A stretch of DNA of 64,000 nucleotides from an uncultured Aquimarina sp. Lineage in GTDB: Bacteria > Bacteroidota > Bacteroidia > Flavobacteriales > Flavobacteriaceae. Shown here piece by piece: positions 18,469 to 26,245 of the stretch. Where the stretch lies: assembly GCF_947500065.1 (NCBI RefSeq), contig NZ_CANMQT010000005.1:186001-250000 (forward strand), given 5' to 3'. How positions within the stretch are numbered: the first letter of the stretch is position 1; the number at the start of each line of letters is the position of its first letter. Under the pieces are notes generated by a model. That model worked only from the letters and a program-made list of their open reading frames with translations. It searched no databases and was not told where the DNA came from. Both the position numbers and the translations under genes were made by a program.

Positions 18469-19836
18469 TTATTCTGCTAGTAAAAAGTTTGATATTCTTT
18501 TTGCAATTGACAAGGTATATAGGTCGAGCGTATTACTAAGTACAATTATTGTAATCCCTTTATTAGGATACATCCACATGTCTGAAGCAAACAAATCACT
18601 CGCACCAGCGTGGCGAACTAACTTATTCTCTAAATCGTTATTTGCAATTCCCCAACCATACCCATAGTGTGCATTTCCACCATTATATTCAAAATGAGGA
18701 TACAAATATTTAGATGTCGTTGCTTCATCAAGCACTGTATGGTCTCGTATCGCTTGACTCCATAGTAATAAGTCACTTGCCCTTGTTAGAATACCTCCAT
18801 TTCCTTTGAGATTGAGGTACGGACCTTGTTCACTCCAATTCTCTTCATTTGGTTTTTTAGCTTCAGTACCCTCCAAAAAACCGTTGGCAACTTCGTTATT
18901 TTTCCAATCTGGAATTATATAACCCGTATGATTCATTTTGGAAGGTTTAAAAATTTCTAGATTTAAAAAGGCTTCATAATCCATTCCGCTAGCCTTTTCA
19001 ATTATTAAACCAAGTAAACTATATCCCATATTAGAATAATTAAATGCTGTCCCAACTGGACTTATCAGTTCACTACTAAATACTTGGTTTAGAAATGCTG
19101 CTTCTGTAATGGTATCATAATCGCCTCCTATCCCCGCTGTTAAACCAGAAGAATGTGTAAGCAGCTGATGAATGGTTATATTTTTTTTGTCATCTGGAAC
19201 AGCATCAAAGTATTTTGATAATTTATCAGTAACAGCCAGCTTATTTTGCATTGATAATTTTAGTATTCCTGCACTCGTAAACTGTTTCGTAATAGAACAA
19301 ATATCAAAAACAGTATTTAAGTCAATCATTCCATTTTCTTGACTATTTTTTCTACCATATGCCTTGTTAAATAGAATACTGTCATTTTGAACAACTAAAA
19401 TAACTCCTGAAAAGTCTCTCTCCTTAAGTTTCTCATCAATGGTAGTTAAATCATCAATTCCCAAACGAACCGCTTTAAATGTTTCATCGGGTTGTATTAG
19501 CATCAATTCATTAAAAACGCCATTTTCTGCCTTCCTAAATTCTACCTTAACTTCTTCTTCTGTTTTAAAAGAAAATTTGTGTTCTCCAATTGCAATTAAT
19601 TCACTTTCTCCTTCTCCGAGTGAGTTCAAATAGAGCTTCGTATCATTTTCTTTCTTTTTTGTGTAAATATTTATTATAATTCCCTCAGCTTCATACTCAT
19701 ACTCACCAACATATTGTTTTAACGTATTAACAACATCTACATATATAGCTTTTGGTTTATTATTAGTTGTACAACTAAAACTCATCAATGAAAATGACAG
19801 CATTAGAAGTAATACCATTGTGTTTACTTTTTTCAT
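18469..19836 (-). CDS. Serine beta-lactamase family (class C/esterase-type) lipoprotein
   Basis: The ATG at 19836 is chosen because it begins a lipoprotein-like signal (MKKVNTMVLLLMLSFSLMSF, Cys22). Residues about 33-125 form a small beta domain shared with the neighbouring protease. The catalytic domain follows, with the SxxK motif SITK (S181, K184), YSN (267-269) and HAG (409-411) in place of KTG. Members hydrolyse beta-lactams, peptides or esters; the HxG variant is frequent in peptidases and esterases, so drug resistance should not be assumed. The order of domains is reversed from many relatives, which carry the small domain at the C-terminus. Confidence 0.88.
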   Translation of the reverse strand: MKKVNTMVLLLMLSFSLMSFSCTTNNKPKAIYVDVVNTLKQYVGEYEYEAEGIIINIYTKKKENDTKLYLNSLGEGESELIAIGEHKFSFKTEEEVKVEFRKAENGVFNELMLIQPDETFKAVRLGIDDLTTIDEKLKERDFSGVILVVQNDSILFNKAYGRKNSQENGMIDLNTVFDICSITKQFTSAGILKLSMQNKLAVTDKLSKYFDAVPDDKKNITIHQLLTHSSGLTAGIGGDYDTITEAAFLNQVFSSELISPVGTAFNYSNMGYSLLGLIIEKASGMDYEAFLNLEIFKPSKMNHTGYIIPDWKNNEVANGFLEGTEAKKPNEENWSEQGPYLNLKGNGGILTRASDLLLWSQAIRDHTVLDEATTSKYLYPHFEYNGGNAHYGYGWGIANNDLENKLVRHAGASDLFASDMWMYPNKGITIIVLSNTLDLYTLSIAKRISNFLLAE

Positions 19837-19869
19837 CTTTTTAAATTTTATAAGTATTATTAGCATTCG

Positions 19870-20775
19870 TTATTCTATTCCAAATGCCTCACTAAAACCC
19901 TGCTTTATAAATCCCTCAAAAGGTTCATCATGACCTCCACTTCCAGAAAGTATCGTTGCATTTTTCGATTGTAAAAAAGTAACTTCTTCGGCTGTAAGAC
20001 TACCCACAGCCTCGTCTGTTGTTCCATAAATGTACGTTACATTGGATAAGCTCTCAATAGAATTAAAGCGCTCTGTATATCTATTCATTATGATCCCAGC
20101 GAACAATCTAGCTTCATTTCTTGCAAATGCATCCATCTCTGGATCTGAATTTACTATGGGCGTAACGCCATTTTCAAAAAAACCAAATCGCCCTTCAGCT
20201 AATCCTTACCAAAAAATGTCATTAATATCCAATCTGCCTGTCATAATTAAATATTTATCTGCCACTTCTATTCCTTCTTTTGCAATAAGTTCTTGTGTTA
20301 CAAATGCGCCATATGAAAGTCCTACAACATAAACTGTTCTACCCTGATCTTTAAAATAATTAATAACCTGAGAAAGTGTTTCTACAGTTTCATTATTAAA
20401 ATTTACCGCTTGATTTAATGTTATATCATCGCCTTCTAATATGCTAGGATCCAATGTTTGTGCCTGGTGTACATTTACCGTTAAAATATCTGTAGTATTA
20501 AAGGTTCCAACAATAAAATCCACTATATCTTCAGCAAGTTCTGTACTAGGACCTGCTTGCGCATTAATGAGAACTGTAGAGGCTTTTTCGTCTCCTCTGA
20601 AATAAATTAAATTTTTAATGTCTTGCGATATTTCAGTAATAGTTACAGGAGGGTTCGCATTCTCGTCATCATTAGAACAAGAGGATAAACAGATTGAGGA
20701 AAATATAATTAACATTAATTTTGAAATGGAACGATAATAATTAAGACTTGTCATTTTGTTGGATATTCTTTTCAT
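19870..20775 (-). pseudogene. Alpha/beta hydrolase lipoprotein interrupted by one in-frame stop
   Basis: Two open parts lie in the same frame and read as one protein of about 301 residues broken only by a TAA at 20206-20208. The first part has a lipoprotein signal (IIFSSICLSSC) and the nucleophile elbow GLSYGAF. After the stop the frame continues GLAEGRFGFFENG, then MDAFARNEARLF, with the expected acid region (YGTTDEAVG) and a catalytic-His-like GGHDEPFEGF at the end. No frameshift is needed to join them. It is therefore a recent nonsense allele, a sequencing error, or a gene needing readthrough. It heads the operon with the beta-lactamase-family gene (33-base gap). Confidence 0.8.
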
Positions 20776-20905
20776 GTATGTATGTTTTTTGATTTACTAC
20801 TGCGAATGTAAATTTCAAAACAGCACCAAAAGCTATTATTGAGGTTGAAGAAGTACTGAAATAAAACAGTTTTACGAATTAGGACGTTTTATAAACCTAC
20901 CCACA
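20776..20905 (-). repeat. Duplicated promoter region plus relic of an AraC gene end (copy 1)
   Basis: This block aligns along its whole length with 21575-21697, including TGTTTTTTGATTTA, GAAGTACT and the distal GAAT-AGGACGTTTT. In the other copy that distal part encodes the C-terminus of the AraC regulator; here its relic reads KRPNS then stop on the minus strand. Confidence 0.65.
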
Positions 20906-21010
20906 TGTGTAACCACTACTTTTCTGAGTTTACAGGATCTTTATGTCAGATAAAAAAATCCAAGTCAACTAACTTGGATTTTTCTTAATCGTGTATGATG
21001 TTATCAAGTT

Positions 21011-21574
21011 TCAGAAAATGAAATAACCAATTGATACCTGAAATACTCCATTTTTGCTTTTACCTGAAATACCATCTGTATTATTAATGTTAGTTAGCCC
21101 AAGATTATATCGTACACTAAAATTGATCCCGTTATCAAATTTATAACCTAAACCAAAATTCACTCCAAAATCTGTTGTTTTAAAACGATCTTTATAATCT
21201 TGGGTACCTCCTTTAGTAGAAAGTAAAAAACCCACTTGAGGTCCTGCTTCTATACTCAATCCTTTGGTCACATAATATTTTGATATTAATGGAACATTTA
21301 GATAGTTGAGTGCTATAATACCCTCAGATTCCACACTTGAACCAAATCCTTGTCCGGAATACATTAATTCTGGTTGCAAAGAGAATTTGTCTGAAATTTT
21401 AATTTCAGCCATAACTCCCAGATTAAAATCTGTTGTCCAGCCGATTTCAGAATTGTTCCCTCCTGTAAGTGTTGCGAAATTAAGACCTCCTTTTACTCCT
21501 AAGTTAAAATCTTGTGCATTAACATTTGATAATCCCAAAACTGTTATCACAGTTATTAATACTACTTTTTTCAT
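21011..21574 (-). CDS. Outer-membrane beta-barrel protein (PorT-like)
   Basis: A 187-residue protein with a clear signal peptide (MKKVVLITVITVLGLSNVNAQ) and an eight-strand barrel pattern: LGVKGGLNFATLTG at the start, alternating hydrophobic strands such as FSLQPELMYSGQGFG and LSIEAGPQVGFLLSTKGG, and a C-terminal aromatic end IGYFIF. This matches the PorT/OMP_b-brl_2 group common in Bacteroidota; precise function is unknown. It is next to a membrane-bound AraC regulator transcribed in the same direction, 95 bases upstream, which probably controls it. Confidence 0.88.
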   Translation of the reverse strand: MKKVVLITVITVLGLSNVNAQDFNLGVKGGLNFATLTGGNNSEIGWTTDFNLGVMAEIKISDKFSLQPELMYSGQGFGSSVESEGIIALNYLNVPLISKYYVTKGLSIEAGPQVGFLLSTKGGTQDYKDRFKTTDFGVNFGLGYKFDNGINFSVRYNLGLTNINNTDGISGKSKNGVFQVSIGYFIF

Positions 21575-21697
21575 AAACTATGTTTTTTGATTTATTCATG
21601 TAAAAGTAGATGTCAAAAGAACGCAAAGAGCTAATTTTGAGCTTGGTGAAGTACTAAAACAAAGGATTTTTACGAATCAGGACGTTTTTTAAGCTTT
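21575..21697 (-). repeat. Promoter region of the barrel gene and AraC gene end (copy 2)
   Basis: This is the source-like copy of the block duplicated at 20776-20905. It spans the space between the AraC regulator and the barrel gene and includes the last codons of the regulator (KKRPDS). Confidence 0.65.
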
Positions 21698-22770
21698 CTA
21701 TAGGCTCCTGGAGACATTCCCAAACTAGCATTGAATGTTTTGTAGAAAGCACTTTTAGAGGTGAAACCAACTTCCATCCCAATAGCTTCTACAGAATATT
21801 TATTAAATACTGGATTATGTAATAAATTTTGAGCCGCTTTCACTCGGTATTCATTTACAAACTGAACAACACTTTTATTAGTTTCCTGATTTATAATCTG
21901 TGATAAGTAGCTTTCATTTGTTTCCAATCTAATGGCTAAATCTGATCTGCTTAAAAAAGGATCTTTAAATAGTTCCTCCTCTTCCATTAATGCATATAGC
22001 TGGGTAACAATTTTAGAAATCGTGGTTTCATTGATTATTCTTTTGGTCTGAGTGCTACTCGTTTTTTTAGAAGCTAAATACTTATGTATTTCATCCTTTT
22101 GAACAATTACTTGCAGTTTGAACACGCCATAATACAATATCCACCAAGACAAAATAGATAGTAGAATTCTCAAGAGATTTGCACTATATTCTGACTCAAA
22201 AACACCGATCTCTATATTAGCCAAAAGCCAACAGACGATAATACTGATCATGAAAAAGTTTAATCGTAGTAACCAGCGTTTTTTCTCTTTTGAGATCGTG
22301 TTGGATTTTTTTACTAAATGCCTACTCCAAAAGATTAAAAACAAATTGTAACTAAACACCGTAGACAGCTTAATATAGTCTACAACAAGAGCAAAATCTG
22401 AATCGTACAGGTGAAAAACAGTATCTAGATGAAGAATAATTTCTATAATAACAGAAATAATGAATGGAACGTACAACCACTTAAACCACTTTTCTTTTAG
22501 ATACGTATGCTCGATTTGGATGAGAAAGTATGTAAATAAAGTGACAGCAACCAGATACTCTAGCATGATAAGACCTAAAAAATCTAAAATGGGATTTTCT
22601 TTATCAGACCAACTGCCTAAAAAGGTTAGGTTTATTAGTAAAAACAGGGATAGCGATAGATAGTTGTTTGCACGACTCTTATAAAAAGACGTTGTTACCA
22701 ATGATAGACATAAGAAACATCCTAAAACTCCACTGGTAATAACTACCAAATTTAATATGGTTTCATTCAA
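21670..22770 (-). CDS. Membrane-bound AraC-family transcriptional regulator
   Basis: A 366-residue regulator. The first 225 residues contain about seven hydrophobic segments with no signal peptide. Residues about 265-363 form an AraC-type double helix-turn-helix (SRSDLAIRLETNESYLSQII, then YSVEAIGMEVGFTSKSAFYK and FNASLGMSPGAYRK). Such fusions sense envelope or membrane-soluble signals and act on nearby genes from the membrane. The outer-membrane barrel gene 95 bases downstream is the likely target. The duplicated control region before the hydrolase operon suggests that operon may once have been, or still be, a second target. Confidence 0.9.
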   Translation of the reverse strand: MNETILNLVVITSGVLGCFLCLSLVTTSFYKSRANNYLSLSLFLLINLTFLGSWSDKENPILDFLGLIMLEYLVAVTLFTYFLIQIEHTYLKEKWFKWLYVPFIISVIIEIILHLDTVFHLYDSDFALVVDYIKLSTVFSYNLFLIFWSRHLVKKSNTISKEKKRWLLRLNFFMISIIVCWLLANIEIGVFESEYSANLLRILLSILSWWILYYGVFKLQVIVQKDEIHKYLASKKTSSTQTKRIINETTISKIVTQLYALMEEEELFKDPFLSRSDLAIRLETNESYLSQIINQETNKSVVQFVNEYRVKAAQNLLHNPVFNKYSVEAIGMEVGFTSKSAFYKTFNASLGMSPGAYRKLKKRPDS

Positions 22771-23037
22771 TTTGTTAGAAAATTAAGTGCAAACAGTTTT
22801 TTAATATGAGTTTTTTACCATGAACTCATCTTCACTTTGTTCAATTATTTTATAAGTAACTGTATTGTTGTACCGCTTGTTGCAAAATTTGTAGAAAGAA
22901 GTAAGCCAAGAGACTTTGGATTAAGGGTTAAAAAATAACCATGCGTAAACAAGATTTACTACTCTTTTCTATGTTTACTTACGAGCTCGGGCGGAGACTA
23001 GCGGTACGGTGAGACAAACAAATGATCTCGATACCAA
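22771..23037. other. Intergenic stretch leading into a repeat island
   Basis: No gene is seen. GTAAACA (about 22945) and TGTTTAC (about 22974) form a weak inversion. Near 22990 a piece of the MITE-like right end appears (GACTAGCGGTACGG), and a first ATCTCGATAC arm occurs at 23025-23034. Confidence 0.4.
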
Positions 23038-23268
23038 TACCGTCACGTCGAGTGATTCCGATGGTAATCGGAATTGTACTTCGACAAGCTCAGCAGAACT
23101 ATCGAGACGCAGTACAAGACGAAAAGCCAATAGGTGACAAACAAAATGATCTCGATACATTTTTCTTCTGTCATCTCGAGCCTTTCGACAGGCTCAAGAC
23201 AGGCTTCGTCGAGAGAACATTTCAGAAAAACACTCGATCTAACGGATGTACTAAAAACTGGATCTGAA
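23038..23268. repeat. Long direct repeat, left copy, beside the GIY-YIG gene
   Basis: About 208 of these bases recur at 23753-23960, with a 23-base extra segment here (about 23075-23097). The unit contains the hairpin ATTCCGAT-ggta-ATCGGAAT, the arms TATCGAGA / TCTCGATA (23100-23107 / 23150-23157), and a second hairpin around GAGCCTTTCGACAGGCTC. The near-identity of the two copies implies a recent duplication or gene conversion. Confidence 0.8.
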
Positions 23269-23314
23269 CCTTCATCGTCTCATCGAGTGATTTTTGTATA
23301 GCGATAGCGGCGCA

Positions 23315-23689
23315 AAAAATGTATCGAGATGCAATACAAGACAATAGTAACAAACCAAAAGTCTATATTTATAATATGAAATTATCTCACGTCTATATTT
23401 TGAAATGCGCGGATGACTCCTATTATACTGGTGTAACTTCAAATCTTAGTAAACGATTATTCCAGCATCAGTCTGGTTTTTATATAGATTGCTATACTTA
23501 TAACAGGAGACCTATGGAATTAGTCTATAGTTCTGAATTCACCGATATTCAGTTAGCAATTGATACTGAAAAACAAATTAAGAAATGGTCAAGGGCTAAA
23601 AAAGAAGCTTTGATTAATGGAGCGTATGACAAGTTACCTAATTTAGCCAAAAAGAAATTTCAACAATAAAATGATCTCGATACATTTTT
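23315..23689 (+). mobile_element. Repeat unit carrying a GIY-YIG nuclease gene between inverted arms
   Basis: AAAAATGTATCGAGAT at 23315-23330 and ATCTCGATACATTTTT at 23674-23689 are perfect 16-base inverted repeats enclosing the GIY-YIG gene; the right arm starts four bases after its stop. The empty units nearby have the same arms about 40 bases apart with the interior ATGCAGTACAAAACGAAAAG. The left part of that interior is still present here (ATGCAATACAAGAC), so the gene replaces or fills the middle of the unit. Mobility is inferred, not shown. Confidence 0.55.
23376..23669 (+). CDS. Small GIY-YIG nuclease (UPF0213/YhbQ type)
   Basis: A 97-residue protein consisting of one GIY-YIG domain. 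The two signature strands read HVYILKCADDSYYTGVTSNL (residues 5-24), followed by the conserved Arg (SKRLFQHQ) and a helix EKQIKKWSRAKKEALI. The ATG at 23376 is chosen over the one at 23319, which lies inside the flanking repeat arm. Relatives of this size are putative DNA endonucleases of unknown role. The gene sits exactly inside a dispersed repeat unit and between two long direct repeats. This suggests the nuclease acts on, or spreads with, these repeats. Confidence 0.88.
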   Translation: MKLSHVYILKCADDSYYTGVTSNLSKRLFQHQSGFYIDCYTYNRRPMELVYSSEFTDIQLAIDTEKQIKKWSRAKKEALINGAYDKLPNLAKKKFQQ

Positions 23690-23752
23690 CTTGCATTACA
23701 TTCCAGAAAAACACTCGATCTGACGGACGTGTTGAAATTAGATCGATGCCAC

Positions 23753-23960
23753 TACCGTCACGTCGAGTGATTCCGATGATAATCGGAATTGTATCGAGAT
23801 GCAGTACAAAACGAAAAGCCAATAGGTGACAAACAAAATGATCTCGATACATTTTTCTTCTGTCATCTCGAGCCTTTCGACAGGCTCAAGACAGGCTTAG
23901 TCGAGAGAACACTTCAGAAAAACACTCGATCTGACGGACGTACTAAAAACTGGATCTGAA
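23753..23960. repeat. Long direct repeat, right copy, beside the GIY-YIG gene
   Basis: This matches 23038-23268 apart from the 23-base segment missing here. It contains perfect arms GTATCGAGAT (23791-23800) and ATCTCGATAC (23841-23850). Short minus-strand open frames beginning MYRDHFVCHLLAF occur in both copies, but they follow from the repeat and are not called as genes. Confidence 0.8.
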
Positions 23961-23963
23961 TCT

Positions 23964-24098
23964 GTCACTACAACTAGTGTGCATCACAAACCTATGTTAG
24001 ACAACATAAAAAACAATTATAATATACAAAAATTTATGGCTGTTATATATTCTTACTCGAAGTCGCCACTAATTACAAACTAATAGAAATCTGGGGGG
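23964..24098. repeat. MITE-like element
   Basis: Same interior as the copies at 16194 and 25948 (ATGTTAGACAACATAAAAAA, then ATACAAAAATTTATGG). The left end is worn (CAACTAGTGTGCATCAC) and the right end is GTCGCCACTAATTACAAACT. It ends six bases before the boundary core of the lipoprotein cassette at 24105. Confidence 0.65.
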
Positions 24099-24116
24099 TA
24101 TCGTGTTATATAGTAT

Positions 24117-24722
24117 TCATTTTATTTTATGATAATAGCATTGATAATGATTGTCTTTAGCATCTCCAAAAACTAATAATATGGCTCCTGAGTTATGATG
24201 TGCTATTTCAGCAACCAAATTATCCTTTAAATCCCTAGTTAATCTTACTTTATTAACTTCTATTCCACCAAATATATAAGGAATTCCGCCAATCATTGTG
24301 TTTTTATTTTTTAAATATAAATACCCTTCTCTCAGCTCATATTTAATTATTCGTTCGTTAAATTTTTTATTATTAGTTAAATATTCAAATTTAATTTCCC
24401 CATCATTAATAACATTTATTTTAAAAGAAAAATTACTTAAATTATTCTTATTCAGGGTGTCTTTTTTATTATCTCGATCTCGATCCAAAATTTGAAAAAA
24501 ATTATTATAACTAGGGTAATGATTGTTCATAATAGAGTCTTTCGATCTTGCTATGATACTGTATTCCCCATTTAACTCTTTTATATTTTCTGAAGTCAGA
24601 AAAGAAGGAGTTAAAAATACTGGGTTTTGATATTGGTATGAAAAAGATGCACAATTACTAAGAGATATTATAATCAAAAAGAGTGCTAGGTATATAAAAA
24701 GCTTATTAACTATTATTTTCAT
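24117..24722 (-). CDS. Lipoprotein of unknown function in a cassette-like unit
   Basis: A 201-residue protein with a lipoprotein signal (LFLIIISLSNC, lipobox LSNC). The mature part is polar, with beta-type strands such as NGEYSIIARS and LREGYLYLKNKNTMIGG, resembling no family I know. It is enclosed by GTTATATAGTATTC (24105-24118) and its exact complement GAATACTATATAAC (24733-24746). That is the end arrangement expected of an integron-type cassette read on the minus strand. Very AT-rich. Confidence 0.7.
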   Translation of the reverse strand: MKIIVNKLFIYLALFLIIISLSNCASFSYQYQNPVFLTPSFLTSENIKELNGEYSIIARSKDSIMNNHYPSYNNFFQILDRDRDNKKDTLNKNNLSNFSFKINVINDGEIKFEYLTNNKKFNERIIKYELREGYLYLKNKNTMIGGIPYIFGGIEVNKVRLTRDLKDNLVAEIAHHNSGAILLVFGDAKDNHYQCYYHKIK

Positions 24723-24740
24723 TATTTAATTCGAATACTA

Positions 24741-24793
24741 TATAACGTTCGGTATAAGCGGTCGTTTTAATGCCGTTTATATGTTGTTGTAAG
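24741..24793 (-). other. attC-like recombination site (imperfect hairpin)
   Basis: On the plus strand TATAACG (24741-24747) and GTTGTAAG (24786-24793) form the ends. Internal arms GGTATAAGCGG and GCCGTTTATAT pair imperfectly around a spacer GTTTTAAT. The outer cores belong to different neighbours: GTTATAT to the lipoprotein unit and CTTACAAC to the 24811 gene, as in arrays of integron cassettes. Confidence 0.5.
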
Positions 24794-24810
24794 TTTTTTT
24801 ATGGTTATAT

Positions 24811-25263
24811 CTAAAGGTAAATCACTTTGTCGGGTGGTGTTGGGATGTTTTTGTCTAGGAGTTCGTTATAATAATTGTCAAGCCCCTCAACTAAGGTAGC
24901 TCCTTGTTTAATTAGAAATGGAGATAACTTTTTAAAGTAATCTTCACTTTGCTCAAAAATAGTTTCTATTCGTCTCTTAATCTCTATAACTTCATCATTG
25001 GTAATATTCTCCACTTTTTGAGGCGATGGTAAGGAAATATCAAATGCTAAATCCTCAATACTAGTATATCCCCAATATTCATATAAATCATCTTTGGAAA
25101 TTGACTTACCAGTTAATTCATTCAATTGATTAACAGTAGTATCCATTAAGTCCTCATCACCCTGGTCAAAAGCACTATCAAATTTTGAGATAAGAGATAA
25201 AATCTCTGTAAATAATTCCTCTGCTCTTTCAATATTTGGCTCTAGTTCAGTCCTTAGTTTCAT
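24811..25263 (-). CDS. Unknown helical protein in a cassette-like unit
   Basis: The start is the ATG at 25263 (MKLRTELEPNIERAEELFTE). The 150-residue product is acidic, soluble and mostly helical, without signal or membrane segments; I recognise no domain. GTTGTAAG (24786-24793) downstream and its complement CTTACAAC (25292-25299) upstream mark cassette-type ends. Small orphan genes with no family are typical cargo of such cassettes. Confidence 0.68.
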   Translation of the reverse strand: MKLRTELEPNIERAEELFTEILSLISKFDSAFDQGDEDLMDTTVNQLNELTGKSISKDDLYEYWGYTSIEDLAFDISLPSPQKVENITNDEVIEIKRRIETIFEQSEDYFKKLSPFLIKQGATLVEGLDNYYNELLDKNIPTPPDKVIYL

Positions 25264-25290
25264 TTTTGCATTTAATATGTTGAGAAAATT

Positions 25291-25378
25291 GCTTACAACA
25301 TACAAATATAGTTACTATTACACATAATACCGTTTGTAAGTAATTATAAGCAATTATAAACGAATCATACTACAACTC
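25291..25378. repeat. Relative of the hairpin region at 30805-30892
   Basis: TATAGTTACTATTA (25307-25320) and the following ATACCGTTTGTAA, AAGCAATTATAAACGAAT and ATACTA blocks align with 30819-30892. The two cassette upstream flanks thus share an ancestral attC-like site. Confidence 0.5.
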
Positions 25379-25420
25379 CCTCGCAGCAACTAGTTTACAA
25401 CCAGTGTGCACCACAAACCA
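25379..25420. repeat. MITE-like element fragment (left end)
   Basis: GCAACTAGTTTACAACCAGT followed by GTGCACCACAAACCA matches the left end of the element at 25948. The rest is missing. Confidence 0.5.
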
Positions 25421-25426
25421 TTGACG

Positions 25427-25447
25427 GCACGAGCGAGACGCTCGTGC
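25427..25447. terminator. GC-rich hairpin, possible terminator
   Basis: GCACGAGCG and CGCTCGTGC form a perfect 9-base stem with an AGA loop, striking in this AT-rich region. It lies 22 bases after the stop of the minus-strand gene at 25469. There is no strong T-run on that side. Confidence 0.45.
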
Positions 25448-25468
25448 TAGCCTTTTGATTAGCCTTTA

Positions 25469-25837
25469 TTAGCTATAATATTTTAATAGGTTTTTATTTT
25501 TTTCAAAATAATTATGCACTGTTCTGTTGTCCAGTAAAAAGAACGGGATTTCCATATATTTCCAAATTAAAAGTTCAAATTCTTCCTTTAAAAATAAAGA
25601 AGAATTTATATTTTTTATTTCACTTAATAAAAACTCACTGAGTTGATTTTGATCAGGATTATTATTGAGAAAATCTTTTAATTGATTCATCAAAATGGAG
25701 AATTGTTCGGTTAACCATTCAGTTTTATGAGGTCGCGGGCATTTTTCACCATCTCTTCCACCAAAATCATAATCAGTAAAATGGACAGATGATTCTAACT
25801 TACTTTCAATCTTTTTAATTATTGGTTCGTATCTCAT
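25469..25837 (-). CDS. Unknown small soluble protein
   Basis: A 122-residue protein without signal peptide or membrane segment. The N-terminal part carries a Gly/Cys-containing stretch (YDFGGRDGEKCPRPHKTEWL), and the remainder is helical and ends NKNLLKYYS. No family is recognised. It lies between two MITE-like repeats in the cassette region, on the same strand as its neighbours, but I did not find the matched boundary cores seen around the other genes. Confidence 0.6.
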   Translation of the reverse strand: MRYEPIIKKIESKLESSVHFTDYDFGGRDGEKCPRPHKTEWLTEQFSILMNQLKDFLNNNPDQNQLSEFLLSEIKNINSSLFLKEEFELLIWKYMEIPFFLLDNRTVHNYFEKNKNLLKYYS

Positions 25838-25947
25838 ATATAATTACATCTAAGGTTTAATATATGTGTCGTAGCAGAGTAAAATGTTATTGTGTTTTTG
25901 AATTTATTTATCAATACCCGTTGTAGATAGTTTAGAATTAGTGTGCA

Positions 25948-26104
25948 CCCGCTGCCGCTAGTTTGCAACTAGTGTGCACCACAAACCTATGTTAGACAAC
26001 ATAAAAAACAATTATAATATACAAAAATTTATGGCTGTTATATATATTCTTACTCTTACTCCCATTCATAGTCGCCACTAGTCACAGACTAGCGGTAGCG
26101 GGGG
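25948..26104. repeat. MITE-like element, best-preserved copy
   Basis: The left end (CCGCTGCCGCTAGTTTGCAA then CTAGTGTGCACC) and the right end (GTCGCCACTAGTCACAGACT then AGCGGTAGCGG) are inverted repeats of about 28 bases. Each end also folds on its own through CTAGT/ACTAG arms. It encodes nothing. No transposase is nearby, so any movement would depend on a factor encoded elsewhere. Confidence 0.7.
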
Positions 26105-26142
26105 TTTTGTTTTTTCTTTGATTACATACTGTTTATGGTGCG

Positions 26143-26236
26143 AAGTCACAGACATTCGCACAGCACTTTCCTTTTTTGTTCACTCTTCGGAGAGCTGGGA
26201 GTTACAAACTTCGCAGAGCTGGATACATTGTTATGC
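26143..26236 (-). other. Incomplete attC-like region after the SMC/Cap4 pair
   Basis: The core GTTATGC (26230-26236) lies ten bases from the stop codon of the ATPase gene, and its complement GCATAAC lies upstream of the pair at 29095-29101. Beyond it come GTGCGAA/TTCGCAC arms (about 26148-26172), but no distal core. The element at 25948-26104 may have replaced it. Confidence 0.4.
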
Positions 26237-26245
26237 GCTCGCTTT

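Noticed and set aside
18469-19836. Calling the serine enzyme an antibiotic-resistance beta-lactamase
   Set aside because: The KTG position is HAG and the gene lies in a secreted-protein operon; peptidase or esterase activity is as likely.
23319-23375. Upstream ATG extending the GIY-YIG gene by 19 codons
   Set aside because: The extension lies in the flanking repeat arm; the domain starts at the ATG at 23376.
22975-23852. Short minus-strand frames beginning MYRDHFVCHLLAF at two places
   Set aside because: They lie wholly within the long direct repeats and are similar only because the repeats are; no gene signals.
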